DNA of 64,000 nt from Halorubrum sp. JWXQ-INN 858 (GTDB lineage: Archaea; Halobacteriota; Halobacteria; Halobacteriales; Haloferacaceae): NCBI RefSeq assembly GCF_009806985.1, contig NZ_WUAX01000007.1:1-64000 (forward strand). The letters are read 5' to 3'. Below are positions 17,294 to 27,125 of the stretch, piece after piece. How positions within the stretch are numbered: the first letter of the stretch is position 1; each line of letters begins with the position of its first letter. The translations under genes and the position numbers were made by a program. A model generated the notes under the pieces. The model was not told where the DNA came from and did no database searches. It saw only the letters and a program-made list of their open reading frames with translations.

Positions 17294-17436
17294 AGTGGGA
17301 TCAGGGAGCGTCGGCGATCGGTGCCGAACGCCCTACCAACGTGTAATAGGAGTATAAGGGAATATGTGGTCGTTCGATATCGAACGGTTCACGACGGATC
17401 GGGGTTTGATACTGAACCCTACGACGTCACGCCTCG

Positions 17437-20400
17437 CTACGAGTCGGTCGCGGCCGCGGGGTTCCCCTCGTCGAACAGCGTCGCGAACAGCTTCCGCTGG
17501 ACGGTCCTGGCGTGCTGATAGAACGCGGTCGGCGAGATCCCGAGCGTCTCGGCGACCTGCTCGCCGGTGTGCTCGCGCGGCGATTCGAAGTAGCCGCTGT
17601 AGTAGGCGGTCTGGATGACTTCGAGTTGGCGGTCGGTGAGTCGTTCGAGAAACGTCGCGTAGAGGTCGTGGTCGGCCGTCTGATCGACCGTCCGCTTGGC
17701 GCGCAGCTCCACGTCGGAGAAGGTCCCCCGCACGAGCCGGGCGATGTGTCGGACGTCGATGCCCTCGGAGACGTCGATCACGAGCGTCGTCTCTCCCGGG
17801 GCGGCGGTCGCCTCCCGGACGAGCGCACCGTGGTCGGCGAGCTCGAGCGCGAGGAACGGTTGGGTCAGCCGCAGGCGGAGGACGCCGCCGTCTCCGTCCG
17901 CGCTGATCCGCCGAACGTCGTCGACGGCGACCAACGCGTTGGCGGCCGCTTCGACCGCGTCCATGGGTGCGTCCGAGACGGTGACGAACACGTATCGGCC
18001 GTCCGCCGTCTGTTGGACCCCCCCGTGATACGAGAGGGTACACCCGGCGTCCCGGGCGAGCCGTGACAGCACGAACGCGGGGTCGTCGACGGCGAACTCG
18101 ACGCGGGTCACGGACGTCGTGAGGAGCGCGTTCTTCCGCTCGATGGCGCTGAGGGCGGACGCGATCGTTTCGCCGAGCTCGGAGAGGACCGCCCGAGCGG
18201 TCCCGTCGAACGCGTCCCGGGTCGTCGCGTACACCGTCAAGACCCCGTGGGTCAGGTCGTTGTACACGAGCGGGACGCTCACCACGGACAGGAAGTCGCG
18301 AGCGAGCGCGTCCCGTCGCCACGGCTCCTCGTGAAGCCCGTCGGCGACGTCGGCGATCAGCGTCGTCTCCCCGGTCGCCGCGGTCCGCCCCGCGGGCTCG
18401 ACCCCCTCCGCCGCCACCACGAAGGGCCGGCTGTCCAGGTACCCGCTCCCGTCGCCGCCCCACGCCCGCGGTTCGACCGTCCCCCTCGCCGGGTCGGCCG
18501 TCCCGATCCACGCGAAGGCGAACCGGTCGTCCGCGGTCAATCGTTCACACACCGCCCGGTCGATCCCCTCGCGCGTCTCCGCCCTGACGACCGCCCGGTC
18601 GATCTCGCGGATCGTTTCGTTGACGCGGTTCAGCCGCGTGAGCTGCTCGTTCTGTTCCTGGAGCCGACGGTCCTGTTTCCGGAGCGTCGACTCCCGCCTC
18701 ACCCGATCGAGCGCCGCCTCCGCGGTCGCAGCGAGCAGGTCCGTCAGCTCGCGGGCCACCCCGTCGAAGACGCCGACCTCGTCCGAGCCGGCGACGAGCA
18801 CGCCGTGGTCCCCGAGCGGGACGTACGCCGCGCTCCTGAGGCCGGTCGCCGGGTTCTCGAGCCGGTCGTCTTCGTGGACGTCGTCGAAGAACAGCGGCTC
18901 GTTCTCGACGAAGCTGAAGCCGGGAAGCGTTCCCCCGTCCGCGTGGACGGTCGGAAGGGGGCCGTTCAGGTCGCGCATGGCCGCCGAGCGGGCGACCGGC
19001 CGGAGGTCGTTCGCGTCGGCGTCGAAGAGGTACACCGCGCTCGCGTCCATGTCGAGGACTCCCGCCGTGTCGTCGACGACGTGTCCGGCGATCTCCGCGA
19101 GCGTCTCGGCGTACAGGAACTCCCGGGCGGTCCCCTGTAGCGTCGCGAGCGCCTCCTCGCGCTGTTTCCGTTTCGTGACGTCACGACAGCTGTAGAGGAC
19201 GGTCCCGTCCTGGATCGACACCTCCCGCACGTTGACCAACAGCGTGTGCTCCCGGCCGGCCTTGTCGGTCGCCGTACACTCGATGTTCTTGAGGACGCCG
19301 GCGTCCGCGAGCTCGTCGCGGTCGAAGAGGTCCGCACCGAGGAGGTCGTCGATCGTTCCCAGCTCGCGGATCTCCGCGGCGGTGTAGCCGAACACGAAGT
19401 GGACGTTGGGACAGACGTACGTGTACTCGCCCGCCTCGTCGGTCATGAGCACGGTGTCGGTCATGTTGTTCAGCGTGACCCGGTGGAGCTCCTCGGACCG
19501 ACGGAGGTCGCGCTCGAGGTCGACGCGATCGGTGATGTCGACGCTCTCGACGACTATCGAGGCGAGGTCGCCACGCCCGTCCTCGACCGGGTGGACCGAG
19601 AGGTCGACGACGCGACGCGCGCCGACGGTCGACGGACGGCGGACGACCGCGTTACCGAACCGCCCGTCGATCGCCCGCTCGACGAGCGACTTGACGTCCG
19701 CACGCGTACCGGGCGGCGGCGCGGTCGCCCCGTCGATCCCGTTCCCTCCATCATCCCACCACGGAAGCGTCCAGAACGGCTCGCCGACGAGCCGGTCGAC
19801 GTCCGCGTCGATCGCCGCGGTCGCGGTCCCGTTCGCGCGGACCAACGAGCCGCCCCGGTCGAGCACCCACGTCGCCGTCCGCGGGTCGTCGAAGATCGCG
19901 TCGAACTGTCGGGCTCGTTCCTCCCGGGCGGCCGCCCGGTGTGCGGACCTCACGGCCCGGTCGATCCGGTCCAACAGGCCGTCGAACGCTCGCGATCCCG
20001 GCTCGTCGAGCGCGACGTAGTCGGCGACTCCTGCCGCGAGCGCCTCGCTGGCGAGGCGCTCGCTTCCGGTCGCGGTACACAACACGAACGGGACGGACGG
20101 CGGGGCGTCCTGAAGCCGTTCGTGCAGTTCGATCGCGGTCGCGGCGGCGTCGGCCGGACCCGTGCCGTCGGCCGGAGCCGTCGCATCCACCGCGTCCGTC
20201 ACGTCTGCCGTACCGATCGCGTCCGACACGTCTGCCGTACCGATCGCGTCCGTCGTCTCCTCCTCTTGGGCCACCGTTCGCTCGGCGACGACACAGTCGA
20301 CCGTCCCGCGATCGACCGCGTCGAGGGTCGCGGTCGCTGTCTCGGCCCTCGTAACGGTCACCCCGTCTCGCGACGATGCCGCATCGAGGAACGGTCCGAA

Positions 20401-20463
20401 CCAGTCCGCGCTCCCGGCGAGCAGGACGTGGGTGGACCCCGGCGCAGTTTCCGGCGGGTTCAT
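17437..20463 (-). CDS. Bat-type regulator: PAS/GAF sensor with HTH-10 DNA-binding domain
   Basis: 1008-residue multi-domain transcription regulator of the bacterio-opsin activator type. Domains in order: a receiver-like module without the usual phospho-Asp context (about 10-180), two PAS domains (about 190-310 and 330-440), two GAF domains (about 450-600 and 630-780), a Bat-associated domain (about 790-930), and a C-terminal HTH-10 ([20 protein letters not shown], then [21 protein letters not shown]). There is no histidine kinase module, so it likely links a sensed signal to DNA binding in one chain. An internal 27-bp duplication (20201-20252) encodes two copies of [10 protein letters not shown]. 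Its target genes are not evident. Confidence 0.88.
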   Translation of the reverse strand: MNPPETAPGSTHVLLAGSADWFGPFLDAASSRDGVTVTRAETATATLDAVDRGTVDCVVAERTVAQEEETTDAIGTADVSDAIGTADVTDAVDATAPADGTGPADAAATAIELHERLQDAPPSVPFVLCTATGSERLASEALAAGVADYVALDEPGSRAFDGLLDRIDRAVRSAHRAAAREERARQFDAIFDDPRTATWVLDRGGSLVRANGTATAAIDADVDRLVGEPFWTLPWWDDGGNGIDGATAPPPGTRADVKSLVERAIDGRFGNAVVRRPSTVGARRVVDLSVHPVEDGRGDLASIVVESVDITDRVDLERDLRRSEELHRVTLNNMTDTVLMTDEAGEYTYVCPNVHFVFGYTAAEIRELGTIDDLLGADLFDRDELADAGVLKNIECTATDKAGREHTLLVNVREVSIQDGTVLYSCRDVTKRKQREEALATLQGTAREFLYAETLAEIAGHVVDDTAGVLDMDASAVYLFDADANDLRPVARSAAMRDLNGPLPTVHADGGTLPGFSFVENEPLFFDDVHEDDRLENPATGLRSAAYVPLGDHGVLVAGSDEVGVFDGVARELTDLLAATAEAALDRVRRESTLRKQDRRLQEQNEQLTRLNRVNETIREIDRAVVRAETREGIDRAVCERLTADDRFAFAWIGTADPARGTVEPRAWGGDGSGYLDSRPFVVAAEGVEPAGRTAATGETTLIADVADGLHEEPWRRDALARDFLSVVSVPLVYNDLTHGVLTVYATTRDAFDGTARAVLSELGETIASALSAIERKNALLTTSVTRVEFAVDDPAFVLSRLARDAGCTLSYHGGVQQTADGRYVFVTVSDAPMDAVEAAANALVAVDDVRRISADGDGGVLRLRLTQPFLALELADHGALVREATAAPGETTLVIDVSEGIDVRHIARLVRGTFSDVELRAKRTVDQTADHDLYATFLERLTDRQLEVIQTAYYSGYFESPREHTGEQVAETLGISPTAFYQHARTVQRKLFATLFDEGNPAAATDS

Positions 20464-20611
20464 GGTTCGATATCACACCCCCGACCGCAAAAGGTTCGCC
20501 GATCGTCCCGCTGTCCGCCCGCTCGTGTCCGGGCCGGGGTCGGACGGCCGACGCAGCGTTCGCCGGGAGAGGGCCGGGCGGGGAGGACGGTCGAGAGAGA
20601 AGGTCGAAGGA

Positions 20612-20711
20612 GTCGAGTGCGGAGACGGAGAGCGGCAGTCGAGCGCGGAGACGGAGAGCGGCGGTCGAGTGTGGAGACGGAGAACGGCGGTCGAGTACGG
20701 AGGACGAGGCG
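20612..20711. repeat. 26-bp tandem repeat upstream of the aIF1A gene
   Basis: Units start at 20612, 20638, 20664 and 20690, with a 26-bp period: GTCGAGTGCGGAGACGGAGA plus GCGGCA, and variants differing at a few positions. The fourth unit is partial. No stable open frame with haloarchaeal composition runs through it. It lies in the 324-bp gap between the divergent Bat-type and aIF1A genes. Confidence 0.8.
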
Positions 20712-20787
20712 TGGACACTGCCCCCGTGGCGGAGAATGTCAACACGCGTCTCCCATGACTTATGAGGATGTGGCTGCTACACCACCT

Positions 20788-21072
20788 GTGAGCGAAGAAT
20801 CCGGGCGACGGAACCTCCGTATGCCCTCGAACGACGAAGTGTTCGCCGTCGTCACAGAGCATCTCGGCGGCAACCACGTCCGCCTCCGCTGTGTGGACGG
20901 GAAGGAGCGTCTCGGTCGGATCCCCGGCCGCATGAAGTACCGAACGTGGATCAACGAGGGCGACGTCGTCGTCGCCGAACCGTGGTCCTGGCAGGACGAG
21001 AAGGCTAACGTCGAGTGGCGGTACACCGACGAGGACGCCGACCAGCTCCGCCGCGAAGGACACATCGAGTAG
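20788..21072 (+). CDS. eif1a: Translation initiation factor aIF1A
   Basis: 94-residue aIF1A, an OB-fold factor that helps the initiator tRNA and mRNA load on the small subunit. Conserved blocks are [26 protein letters not shown] and [12 protein letters not shown], ending [10 protein letters not shown]. The start is taken as GTG at 20788: it matches the family N-terminus, and a TATA-like ACTTATG (20758-20764) lies about 27 nt upstream, so the mRNA is probably leaderless. The in-frame ATG at 20755 would place that box inside the coding region. An open frame extends far upstream but is not gene-like. Confidence 0.9.
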   Translation: MSEESGRRNLRMPSNDEVFAVVTEHLGGNHVRLRCVDGKERLGRIPGRMKYRTWINEGDVVVAEPWSWQDEKANVEWRYTDEDADQLRREGHIE

Positions 21073-21120
21073 CCCCTCTCGATTTCTCGAAACGCCGCCC
21101 GCCGAGCGCTCGCGCCGCTC

Positions 21121-21747
21121 TCACGCGAACCGGACGATGAGCACGACGACGAGCAGCAGCTCGAACCCGACGAACCCGATCGCGATCAGCCAGTCGCGAT
21201 ACGTCCGAAGCCATCCCACCGCCCCCCGTCCGAGGGAGCCCGTCCGCGGGGATCCGTCCGGCTCGGTTCCGTCCGGTTCGGATCCCTGCGAGCCGGCCTC
21301 CGCACCCGCGTCGATTCCGGACTGCGGGACGTATGCGTCGTCGATACACCACCCCACGTCGGGATCGAACGTCGCCGGAACCCGGCTGCCCACGAGGTCA
21401 TCGAGGTCGAGCGGCGAGACGCCGACCGCGGCGAGGAACGCGAGCAGGTCGGGACACGCCGCTAACGAGCCGTTCGAGGGGCCGTCGAACCGCTCCGTGT
21501 GGGTGGCGTCACCGTGCGGGGGTCGGAACTCGACGACGACCTCGTCGCCGTCGCGGACCGACCGCACCGCGGTGACGACCAGGACGTCCGCCTCGTCGTT
21601 GAGGTACGCCTCCTCGAGGCGACGCTTGAGCGTCGGGTCGACCGTCGACCGATCGGCCGCCGCCGACGCGCTCGGTCGGTCGGCCGTCGCTCCATCCGCC
21701 ATCGACTGATCGGTCGGCGGGTGGTCCCGGGAGGGCTGATCGGGCAT
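21121..21747 (-). CDS. Tail-anchored hypothetical protein
   Basis: 208-residue protein without a recognised family. The N-terminal 35 residues are low complexity. A soluble domain follows (about 38-130, LKRRLEEAYLNDEADVLVVT ... PDLLAFLAAVGVSPLDLDD), then a Gly/Pro/Ser/Glu linker and one C-terminal helix (about 184-206, DWLIAIGFVGFELLLVVVLIV). The soluble part would face the cytoplasm. The gene is convergent with aIF1A (48 bp between stops). Confidence 0.6.
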   Translation of the reverse strand: MPDQPSRDHPPTDQSMADGATADRPSASAAADRSTVDPTLKRRLEEAYLNDEADVLVVTAVRSVRDGDEVVVEFRPPHGDATHTERFDGPSNGSLAACPDLLAFLAAVGVSPLDLDDLVGSRVPATFDPDVGWCIDDAYVPQSGIDAGAEAGSQGSEPDGTEPDGSPRTGSLGRGAVGWLRTYRDWLIAIGFVGFELLLVVVLIVRFA

Positions 21748-21870
21748 TCACGCGAGGGTACGTGACTCGATCGCATAAGCACACGGCCCCCGCACGGCGC
21801 GTTCGACGCGGCCCCTCGCTACCTGCCGGCGCGGCCGCTACAGGATGGTGTCCTGCCCGCATCCCCGGGA

Positions 21871-21904
21871 GCTTTATCGACCGTCGCCCGCGAAAGAGGA
21901 GACG
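21871..21904 (+). promoter_or_regulatory. TATA-like box and Shine-Dalgarno region before the M20 peptidase leader
   Basis: A TATA-like CTTTATCG (21872-21879) is the only good promoter-like signal before the peptidase gene. It predicts a transcript start near 21902, almost 200 nt before the GTG at 22095. AGAGGAG (21893-21899) would be a ribosome site for the ATG at 21905 if the transcript starts slightly earlier. Confidence 0.4.
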
Positions 21905-22102
21905 ATGACCTGCGCCGGCGTTCCGACACGACGCATCGATCCACGGACATCGTGCATCGGTCCGCGGACATCGTGTATCGATCCACGGACACCGCACGTC
22001 GATCCACGGACACCGCACGTCGATCCGCGAGGACCGCAACGACTCGCCACGCGAAACGCTCCCGCGCGAGACGCCGTCCGACGGGGATGGATCCGTGAGT
22101 GA
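21905..22102 (+). CDS. Possible 65-codon upstream ORF with heptad repeats
   Basis: Frame starting ATG at 21905, 26-33 nt after a TATA-like box, and ending eight bases inside the following peptidase gene. A 21-bp repeat makes it encode five near-identical heptads of the type IDPRTSC/VDPRTPH. The composition (Arg-rich, not acidic) is unlike neighbouring proteins, so it may be a translated leader, or non-coding. I list it because promoter position, ribosome site and overlap with the peptidase start all fit an upstream ORF. Confidence 0.25.
   Translation: MTCAGVPTRRIDPRTSCIGPRTSCIDPRTPHVDPRTPHVDPRGPQRLATRNAPARDAVRRGWIRE
21935..22039. repeat. 21-bp tandem repeat, five units
   Basis: Units begin at 21935, 21956, 21977, 21998 and 22019. 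The first is ATCGATCCACGGACATCGTG plus C; later units change CATCGTG to CACCGCAC. It lies immediately 5' of the M20 peptidase gene. Confidence 0.85.
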
Positions 22103-23279
22103 CGCGTCCGACGCGGACCGCTCGACGGAGCTCGCCGAGCTCGCGCGGAGCCTCGTTCGGATCCCGACGGAGAACCCGCCCGGAAACGAGGGGCCCGCCG
22201 CCGAGTTCGTCCACGAGTGGTTCCGCGACGCGGGGATCGACGCGACCCTCCTCGAGGAGCCCGACCCCGACCGGCCGCAGGTAGGGGCCCGGGTCGGCGA
22301 GGGCGGCCCGACCGTCGTGTTGAACGGCCACCTCGACGTCGTCCCCGCGGGCGACCCCGAAGCGTGGTCTGCGGACCCGTACGAGGGGGCGATCGAGGAC
22401 GGCCGGCTCTACGGTCGCGGGAGCGCCGACATGAAGACCGGCGTCGCGATCGCGATGCTCGTCGCCCGCGACCTCGCCCCGGAGATCCGGTCGGGAGAGC
22501 TGTCGGGGTCCGTGGTCGTCCACGCGGCCATGGGCGAGGAGACGGCCGATCCGGGCACCCGAACCCTGCTCGAACGCGGCTTCGACGGCGACCTGGGCGT
22601 CGTGCTCGAACCGACCGACTTCCGGGTCGCCACGAGCACCAAGGGGCTCGCCGTCTACCGGGTCACGGTCCACGGCGAGGCCACCCATGCGAGCCAGCCC
22701 GACGCGGGCGTGAACGCCATCGACGCCGCCCGACCCGTGCTCGACGCGATCGACGAGTACGACGCCGACCTCCGCGGCCGGGGCGGCTCGCTCTGCGGCG
22801 GCGCGTTCGCGACGGTGACGGAGATCGAGGCCGGCACCGAATCGAACCTCGCGGTGGTTCCCGACCGCGCCGAGCTGATCCTCGATCGGCGGGTGTTGCC
22901 GGACGACGACGTCGACGACGTCGACGCCGAGGTCGACGCGCTGCTCGATCGGGTCGCCGCCGAACACGGCGTCGACGCCGAGTGGGAGCGGATCCAGACG
23001 TACGCGTCGTCGTCGGTCCCGGTCGACCACCCGCTCGCGACCGCGCTCCGCGAGCGCTCCGTCGACGCGGTCGGTCCCGACGGCGGCGTGAGCGAGCCGT
23101 GGGGGATCGAGGCGGCCACCGACGCGCGGAACTTCGTTAACGACGCGGGGATCCCCGCGGTCACGTGGGGGCCGGGCGACCTCGATCAGGCGCACACGGT
23201 CGACGAGTCGATCCCGCTCGCCGACGCGGACACTGGGCGCGCGGTCCTCGAGGACGTCGTCCGCGAGTTCATCCGGTAG
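22095..23279 (+). CDS. M20 family metallopeptidase (ArgE/DapE-like)
   Basis: 394-residue dizinc hydrolase of the M20 family. Metal-site motifs in order: NGHLDVVPAG (His and catalytic Asp), GRGSADMKTG (bridging Asp), MGEETAD (catalytic and ligand Glu), LEPTD, and a C-terminal His in QAHTVDES. The dimerisation domain starts near residue 185 (STKGLAVYRVTVHGEATHA). Members remove acyl groups from amino acids or diaminopimelate; the exact substrate cannot be told. The start is GTG at 22095, as no in-frame ATG precedes the conserved N-terminus. The 3' end overlaps the convergent DUF5995 gene by 11 bp. Confidence 0.85.
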   Translation: MSDASDADRSTELAELARSLVRIPTENPPGNEGPAAEFVHEWFRDAGIDATLLEEPDPDRPQVGARVGEGGPTVVLNGHLDVVPAGDPEAWSADPYEGAIEDGRLYGRGSADMKTGVAIAMLVARDLAPEIRSGELSGSVVVHAAMGEETADPGTRTLLERGFDGDLGVVLEPTDFRVATSTKGLAVYRVTVHGEATHASQPDAGVNAIDAARPVLDAIDEYDADLRGRGGSLCGGAFATVTEIEAGTESNLAVVPDRAELILDRRVLPDDDVDDVDAEVDALLDRVAAEHGVDAEWERIQTYASSSVPVDHPLATALRERSVDAVGPDGGVSEPWGIEAATDARNFVNDAGIPAVTWGPGDLDQAHTVDESIPLADADTGRAVLEDVVREFIR

Positions 23280-24291
23280 GGCGCTCCTCGCCGGCCGACC
23301 CGTCGGCGTCACTGCTCGCTTCGCCGGCCGACCCGTCGGCGTCACTGCCTGCTTCACCGATCGTCCCGTCGGCGACCGTCGGCGTCGCCCGCTCGTGGAA
23401 CGCGCGCGTGTAGGACGCGAGGTCGAACCGGTCGGCCTCGACCTCGTGGAGCGCCCGCATCGTCGACGGGCTGGCGGCCGGCGACGAGACGATCGACGCG
23501 CCGCCGGTCGCCGTGCGGGACAGTAGCCACTCGGTGACCGTCCCCATCGCGGGCCACCTGGCGTCGGACCGCACGACGGCGACCCGCCACGCCGTCTCGC
23601 GGGCGGCCCGGAGCGCCGTCGCCGACCAGCGCTCGTCGAGCCCGTGCATCGTCTCGCCGACCCGCGAGAGACCCGGCGCGTACCGCTCCGCGAGCAGGTC
23701 CCGTTGGATCGCGACGAGCCGCGCGAGGATCGCATCGACCCGACGATGGTCCGCGTACTTCCGGTCGCGGTCCGGGTCGATTCCGACGTCGGACAGCGTC
23801 AACGCGAGGTCGTACCCGATGTGCGCGTTGATCCCGAGAAACGCGTCCTGAACGACGAGCGCGTCGCCGCGGACCGCGGTCCCGAACGCGACGGTCCACG
23901 GGTCGGGGACGTCGCCAACGGCCCCACGCTCGAACGCGAGGAACGCCACTCGATAGTACTCCGCGAACCGGACGAGGTAGCGGCGCATCCACTCGCCGTC
24001 GTCGAACTCCCCGTCATCGATGGCCGCCGCCGTTCGAGCCGTCATCTCGGTGTACACCGTGAGGAACACCGACCGTCGGTCGCCGCGATCGACGAGCCGG
24101 CGTTCGAGCCGGCCCAGCCGGTCGGCGACGTCGGCCACCGACGTGAACGGCTCCGTTACGGGCGCGATCAGCTCCGGATCGGCACCGCCTCCGCCGCCGG
24201 AAAAGTCGGCCGGGTCCAGTCTGATCCCGCGCCACAGCCGCCGCAGGACGTCGGCGTCGAGCAGGAGCCCGGCCGCGGAACCGTCGTTCAT
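23269..24291 (-). CDS. DUF5995 family protein
   Basis: 340-residue soluble protein. The region from about residue 45 to 260 matches DUF5995, with VFLTVYTEMTARTAAAID, WMRRYLVRFAEYYR and the well-conserved FLGINAHIGYDLALTL. The His/Asp residues there could form a metal site, but no function is established. The last 35 residues carry an 11-residue duplication (SDADGSAGEA type) caused by a 33-bp repeat at 23288-23353, so the tail is probably disordered. The 3' end overlaps the convergent M20 gene by 11 bp. Confidence 0.75.
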   Translation of the reverse strand: MNDGSAAGLLLDADVLRRLWRGIRLDPADFSGGGGGADPELIAPVTEPFTSVADVADRLGRLERRLVDRGDRRSVFLTVYTEMTARTAAAIDDGEFDDGEWMRRYLVRFAEYYRVAFLAFERGAVGDVPDPWTVAFGTAVRGDALVVQDAFLGINAHIGYDLALTLSDVGIDPDRDRKYADHRRVDAILARLVAIQRDLLAERYAPGLSRVGETMHGLDERWSATALRAARETAWRVAVVRSDARWPAMGTVTEWLLSRTATGGASIVSSPAASPSTMRALHEVEADRFDLASYTRAFHERATPTVADGTIGEAGSDADGSAGEASSDADGSAGEERPTG

Positions 24292-24337
24292 CGCGCCACG
24301 TTGGCGACGGCGGGGCTTAAACGTCCGCCGGGTTTCC

Positions 24338-24799
24338 CTACTCGCGGAACAGTCGGAAGGATCCCTGTCCGACGACGACCGCCCGGGACCCGTCGTCGGT
24401 CGTGCTCGTGACCCGCATCTCGCTGACGCCGATCGACCCGCCCGACCGGACGACCTCGGCCTCCGCGCGCAGGTCGCCGGTCGCGGGGCGGAGGTAGTTG
24501 GTCGTAAGGTTCACGGTGGCGACGCCGCCCGTGGACGGGTCGTCGAAGACGGTGCGCTGGGCGACCCCGCCCGCCGTGTCGACGAGCGTCGCCGCGACCC
24601 CGCCGTGGATCGTCCGGCCGTCCGCGTTCGTCAGCGTCTCGTCGAACGGGATCGAGAGGACGATCCGGCCCCGCTCGACGACGTCCACGGACGTGTTCAG
24701 CCACGAGAGGTAGCCGTGTTCCTCTTCTATCCGCCGCTCGATCCGGGCGATCGCCTCCTCGGGCAGCGGCTCCATCTCCGTCGGGTCGAACTCGGCCAT
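24338..24799 (-). CDS. PaaI-type hotdog thioesterase
   Basis: 153-residue hotdog-fold protein of the PaaI/YdiI thioesterase family. The signature NADGRTIHGGVAATLVDTAGG (about residues 58-78) carries the conserved HGG and the Asp/Thr that bind the thioester. The substrate is an acyl-CoA or similar thioester, not identifiable here. An N-terminal extension of about 30 acidic residues precedes the fold. The ATG at 24799 is the first reasonable start. The gene is on the same strand as DUF5995 (46 bp gap) and the multicopper oxidase upstream. Confidence 0.82.
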   Translation of the reverse strand: MAEFDPTEMEPLPEEAIARIERRIEEEHGYLSWLNTSVDVVERGRIVLSIPFDETLTNADGRTIHGGVAATLVDTAGGVAQRTVFDDPSTGGVATVNLTTNYLRPATGDLRAEAEVVRSGGSIGVSEMRVTSTTDDGSRAVVVGQGSFRLFRE

Positions 24800-24894
24800 G
24801 CCGCCACGTCGTCGTCGGGCGGCTTGTACGTCGGGAAACCCGTCGAAACCGACGGGCGGTTTATCGGTCGCCGACGTCGCCTCCACGGACCGTC

Positions 24895-26088
24895 TCAGGC
24901 GTCGTATCCCGCGTTGTCCATGAGGTTCGAGAACTGCTCGGTGCCGAGGGCGTCCTCGTAGACGATCCCCGTGAGCATCCCGCCGGGGTAGGTGTCCCCG
25001 TTCATCACGTGGTTCACCTTGTGACAGTGCATCGCGTAGATGCCGGGGTCCGCGTCCGCGGTGAACTCCAGCGTCTTCCGCTCGGCGGGCGCGATACTGG
25101 TCACGTCCTCCTTGTGTCTGGCCGCGTCCGGGATCACGCCGCCGTCCTTCTCGACCACCTCGAAGCGGTGGTTGTGCGTGTGCATCGAGTGCGACTCGTA
25201 GCCGTTGTTGGTGACGTGGACCCGCACGCGATCGCCCTGCTCGACGATCATCGGCGACCCCTCCTCCGGGTGAAGGCTGTACGGGGCGGCCCGTCCGTTC
25301 ACGGTGAAGACGTCCGGGTTCCGGTCGCGGTGGCTGAAGTCGACGTCGCCGCCCGCCGTCGACGCGGACAGCCGCGTATCCCAGTCTTTGACCGTCACGA
25401 AGAACTCCTTGTCCGGGGGTTCGTAGTCGACGGGGTCGACCCGGAGGATCCCGTACATCCCCAGATCGAGGTGGTTCTGTGTCTGGAAGTGACAGTGGTA
25501 GAGGTGCGTCCCCGGGACGTCCGCCGTGATCTCGTAGGTCCCCTCCTCGCCGGGCGCGATCTGTTGGCCCGTCGTCGTCGGCGCGCCGTCGTCCATCCAC
25601 CGCTTCGACAGCGCGTGGACGTGGAACGTGTGCGGTCGCGAATGCTGCGTGTTGTCGTAGGTGATCTGCATCTCCGTACCCTCCGTCACTCGGAGGAGCG
25701 GCCCCGGGACGCTCGGGTCGCCGTCGGCGGTCTTCCACGCCCACACCTCCGGAAGCTCCCAGGGGCCGCCCGCAGCGTCGTCGCCCAACAGCTGGTGTCG
25801 ACACGCCTCCGTCGAGAGCGTCACCGCCCCGTCCCGTGCGTCGAGGTCGACGACCTCCGGAGGCGACGTGTACGGGTAGTCCGTCTCGACGTCGGTGGAA
25901 TCGCTCGCGCTCCAGTCGTCCCCGACCGCGACGCGCTCCGGTTCGGCGTCCGCCTCGGCCGCCGCACCCCCTCCACTAGCGTCCGGGGCCGCACAGCCCG
26001 CGAGCGCGAGGACGCCGGCCGAACCGGCCGCAGACAGGAAGCCGCGTCGGGTCGCGATACGCCGTCCGTCCGCGTCGTAGTCGGTCAT
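24895..26088 (-). CDS. Tat-exported lipoprotein multicopper oxidase (two cupredoxin domains)
   Basis: 397-residue multicopper oxidase. The signal is Tat-type with a lipobox: TRRGFL (R14R15) and LALAGC, acylated Cys32. Two cupredoxin domains follow. Domain 1 shows HTFHVHA and HLYHCHFQTQNHLDLGM; domain 2 shows HSMHTHNHRF and YAMHCHKVNHVMNGDTYPGGM. Type 1-like Cys-His-Met ligands are thus visible in both domains, together with the HxH pairs for a trinuclear centre at the subunit interface, as in trimeric two-domain laccases or nitrite-reductase relatives. It would act outside the membrane on an unknown electron donor. It stands alone. Confidence 0.85.
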   Translation of the reverse strand: MTDYDADGRRIATRRGFLSAAGSAGVLALAGCAAPDASGGGAAAEADAEPERVAVGDDWSASDSTDVETDYPYTSPPEVVDLDARDGAVTLSTEACRHQLLGDDAAGGPWELPEVWAWKTADGDPSVPGPLLRVTEGTEMQITYDNTQHSRPHTFHVHALSKRWMDDGAPTTTGQQIAPGEEGTYEITADVPGTHLYHCHFQTQNHLDLGMYGILRVDPVDYEPPDKEFFVTVKDWDTRLSASTAGGDVDFSHRDRNPDVFTVNGRAAPYSLHPEEGSPMIVEQGDRVRVHVTNNGYESHSMHTHNHRFEVVEKDGGVIPDAARHKEDVTSIAPAERKTLEFTADADPGIYAMHCHKVNHVMNGDTYPGGMLTGIVYEDALGTEQFSNLMDNAGYDA

Positions 26089-26240
26089 ACAGATCCCTCT
26101 CGGTCTGGACGGGACCTAAACCGCCGAGGGGATTGTCACTCAGGGAGAACCCGACCGAACCTGTTCGCATCGGGACCGCCCGACACGCCGAGGCCGCATT
26201 CCGGGGCCGCGTCACCGTCGACTGCGACGGCCATTCCGCG

Positions 26241-27125
26241 TCATCGCCCGACCCCGAGCCGGATCGGGTCGTCGCTCCGGCGGACCGTCACGGTCACGTC
26301 GTCCCCGACCGCGAACCCGTGGTTCGGGCACACCACCTTCGCGCCGCGCCCGTCGCGCGTCGCGAACAGCGACAGCCCGACGACGCGCTCGCCGTTCGCG
26401 AGCACGTCGATCGGGTCCCACGCGATCCCCCGCCCGCGGGCGGTCCCGATCCGCGTCCCGAGCAGCGAGACGTTCCCGTCGACCGGCGCGAACGCGCCGC
26501 CGCCCGCGTAGTGGGCGAGCCCGCCGTCCAGCGGCACTCCCTCGTCGCTCGCGATCGCCGAGAACGCCCCGCCCGAAACCGCGGGAACGGGGGCGTCGAG
26601 CACGACGTGAGCGGGCCCGCGCTCGACCACGACGCCGGTCCCGTCCCAGCGCGTCGGGGCGACGGGGACGTCGACGGCGACCGGCAGCGAGCCGCTCGCG
26701 CGGAGGGCGTCCGACCCGGGGGCCCGAAACCCGAGGTGGACGTGATTGTCGACCCAACGGCCGAAGAACCCGGACCGCGTCATCGGCCCCAACACGTCGC
26801 CGACGGCCACGCGATCGCCCGGCTCCACCGTCGGGATCACGTGGAGGACGCGAGCGGTCGTCCCCGGCTCCGCGCCGGCCCGATCGCACCACTCGTCGTC
26901 GAGGGCGACGACGATCAGGTGGTCGGTCGCGGCGGCGTACGGTCGGTCCGGACAGCCGACGGTCCGCGTCGAGCGGACGACCCCCGACACGGGCGAGAGC
27001 CCGTCGTTCCCGGCGGGGTACAGGTCGACCGCCCGACCCGCGTCGTGTGCGGGATACGGCGAATTGAACCGCGAGAAGCGTCGATACCGATCGAGTACGC
27101 CGCTCGGAAGGGAGACGGTCGTCAT
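26241..27125 (-). CDS. M23-like (LytM fold) protein, catalysis uncertain
   Basis: 294-residue protein with no signal peptide. The N-terminal half resembles the duplicated-hybrid-motif fold of M23 peptidases: HDAGRAVDLYP carries the first His and Asp, PVSGVVR is the lysostaphin-like strand, and NHVHLGF carries the HxH motif. M23 enzymes cut peptidoglycan, which archaea lack, so the substrate or role must differ. The C-terminal half (about 145-294) is unassigned. The start codon overlaps the stop of the histidine kinase gene upstream (ATGA, 27122-27125), so the two are translationally coupled. Confidence 0.65.
   Translation of the reverse strand: MTTVSLPSGVLDRYRRFSRFNSPYPAHDAGRAVDLYPAGNDGLSPVSGVVRSTRTVGCPDRPYAAATDHLIVVALDDEWCDRAGAEPGTTARVLHVIPTVEPGDRVAVGDVLGPMTRSGFFGRWVDNHVHLGFRAPGSDALRASGSLPVAVDVPVAPTRWDGTGVVVERGPAHVVLDAPVPAVSGGAFSAIASDEGVPLDGGLAHYAGGGAFAPVDGNVSLLGTRIGTARGRGIAWDPIDVLANGERVVGLSLFATRDGRGAKVVCPNHGFAVGDDVTVTVRRSDDPIRLGVGR

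Noticed and set aside
19246..20787. Long upstream extension of the aIF1A frame
   Set aside because: Arg-rich, antisense to the Bat-type gene and runs through a tandem repeat; the TATA-like box and family start favour 20788.
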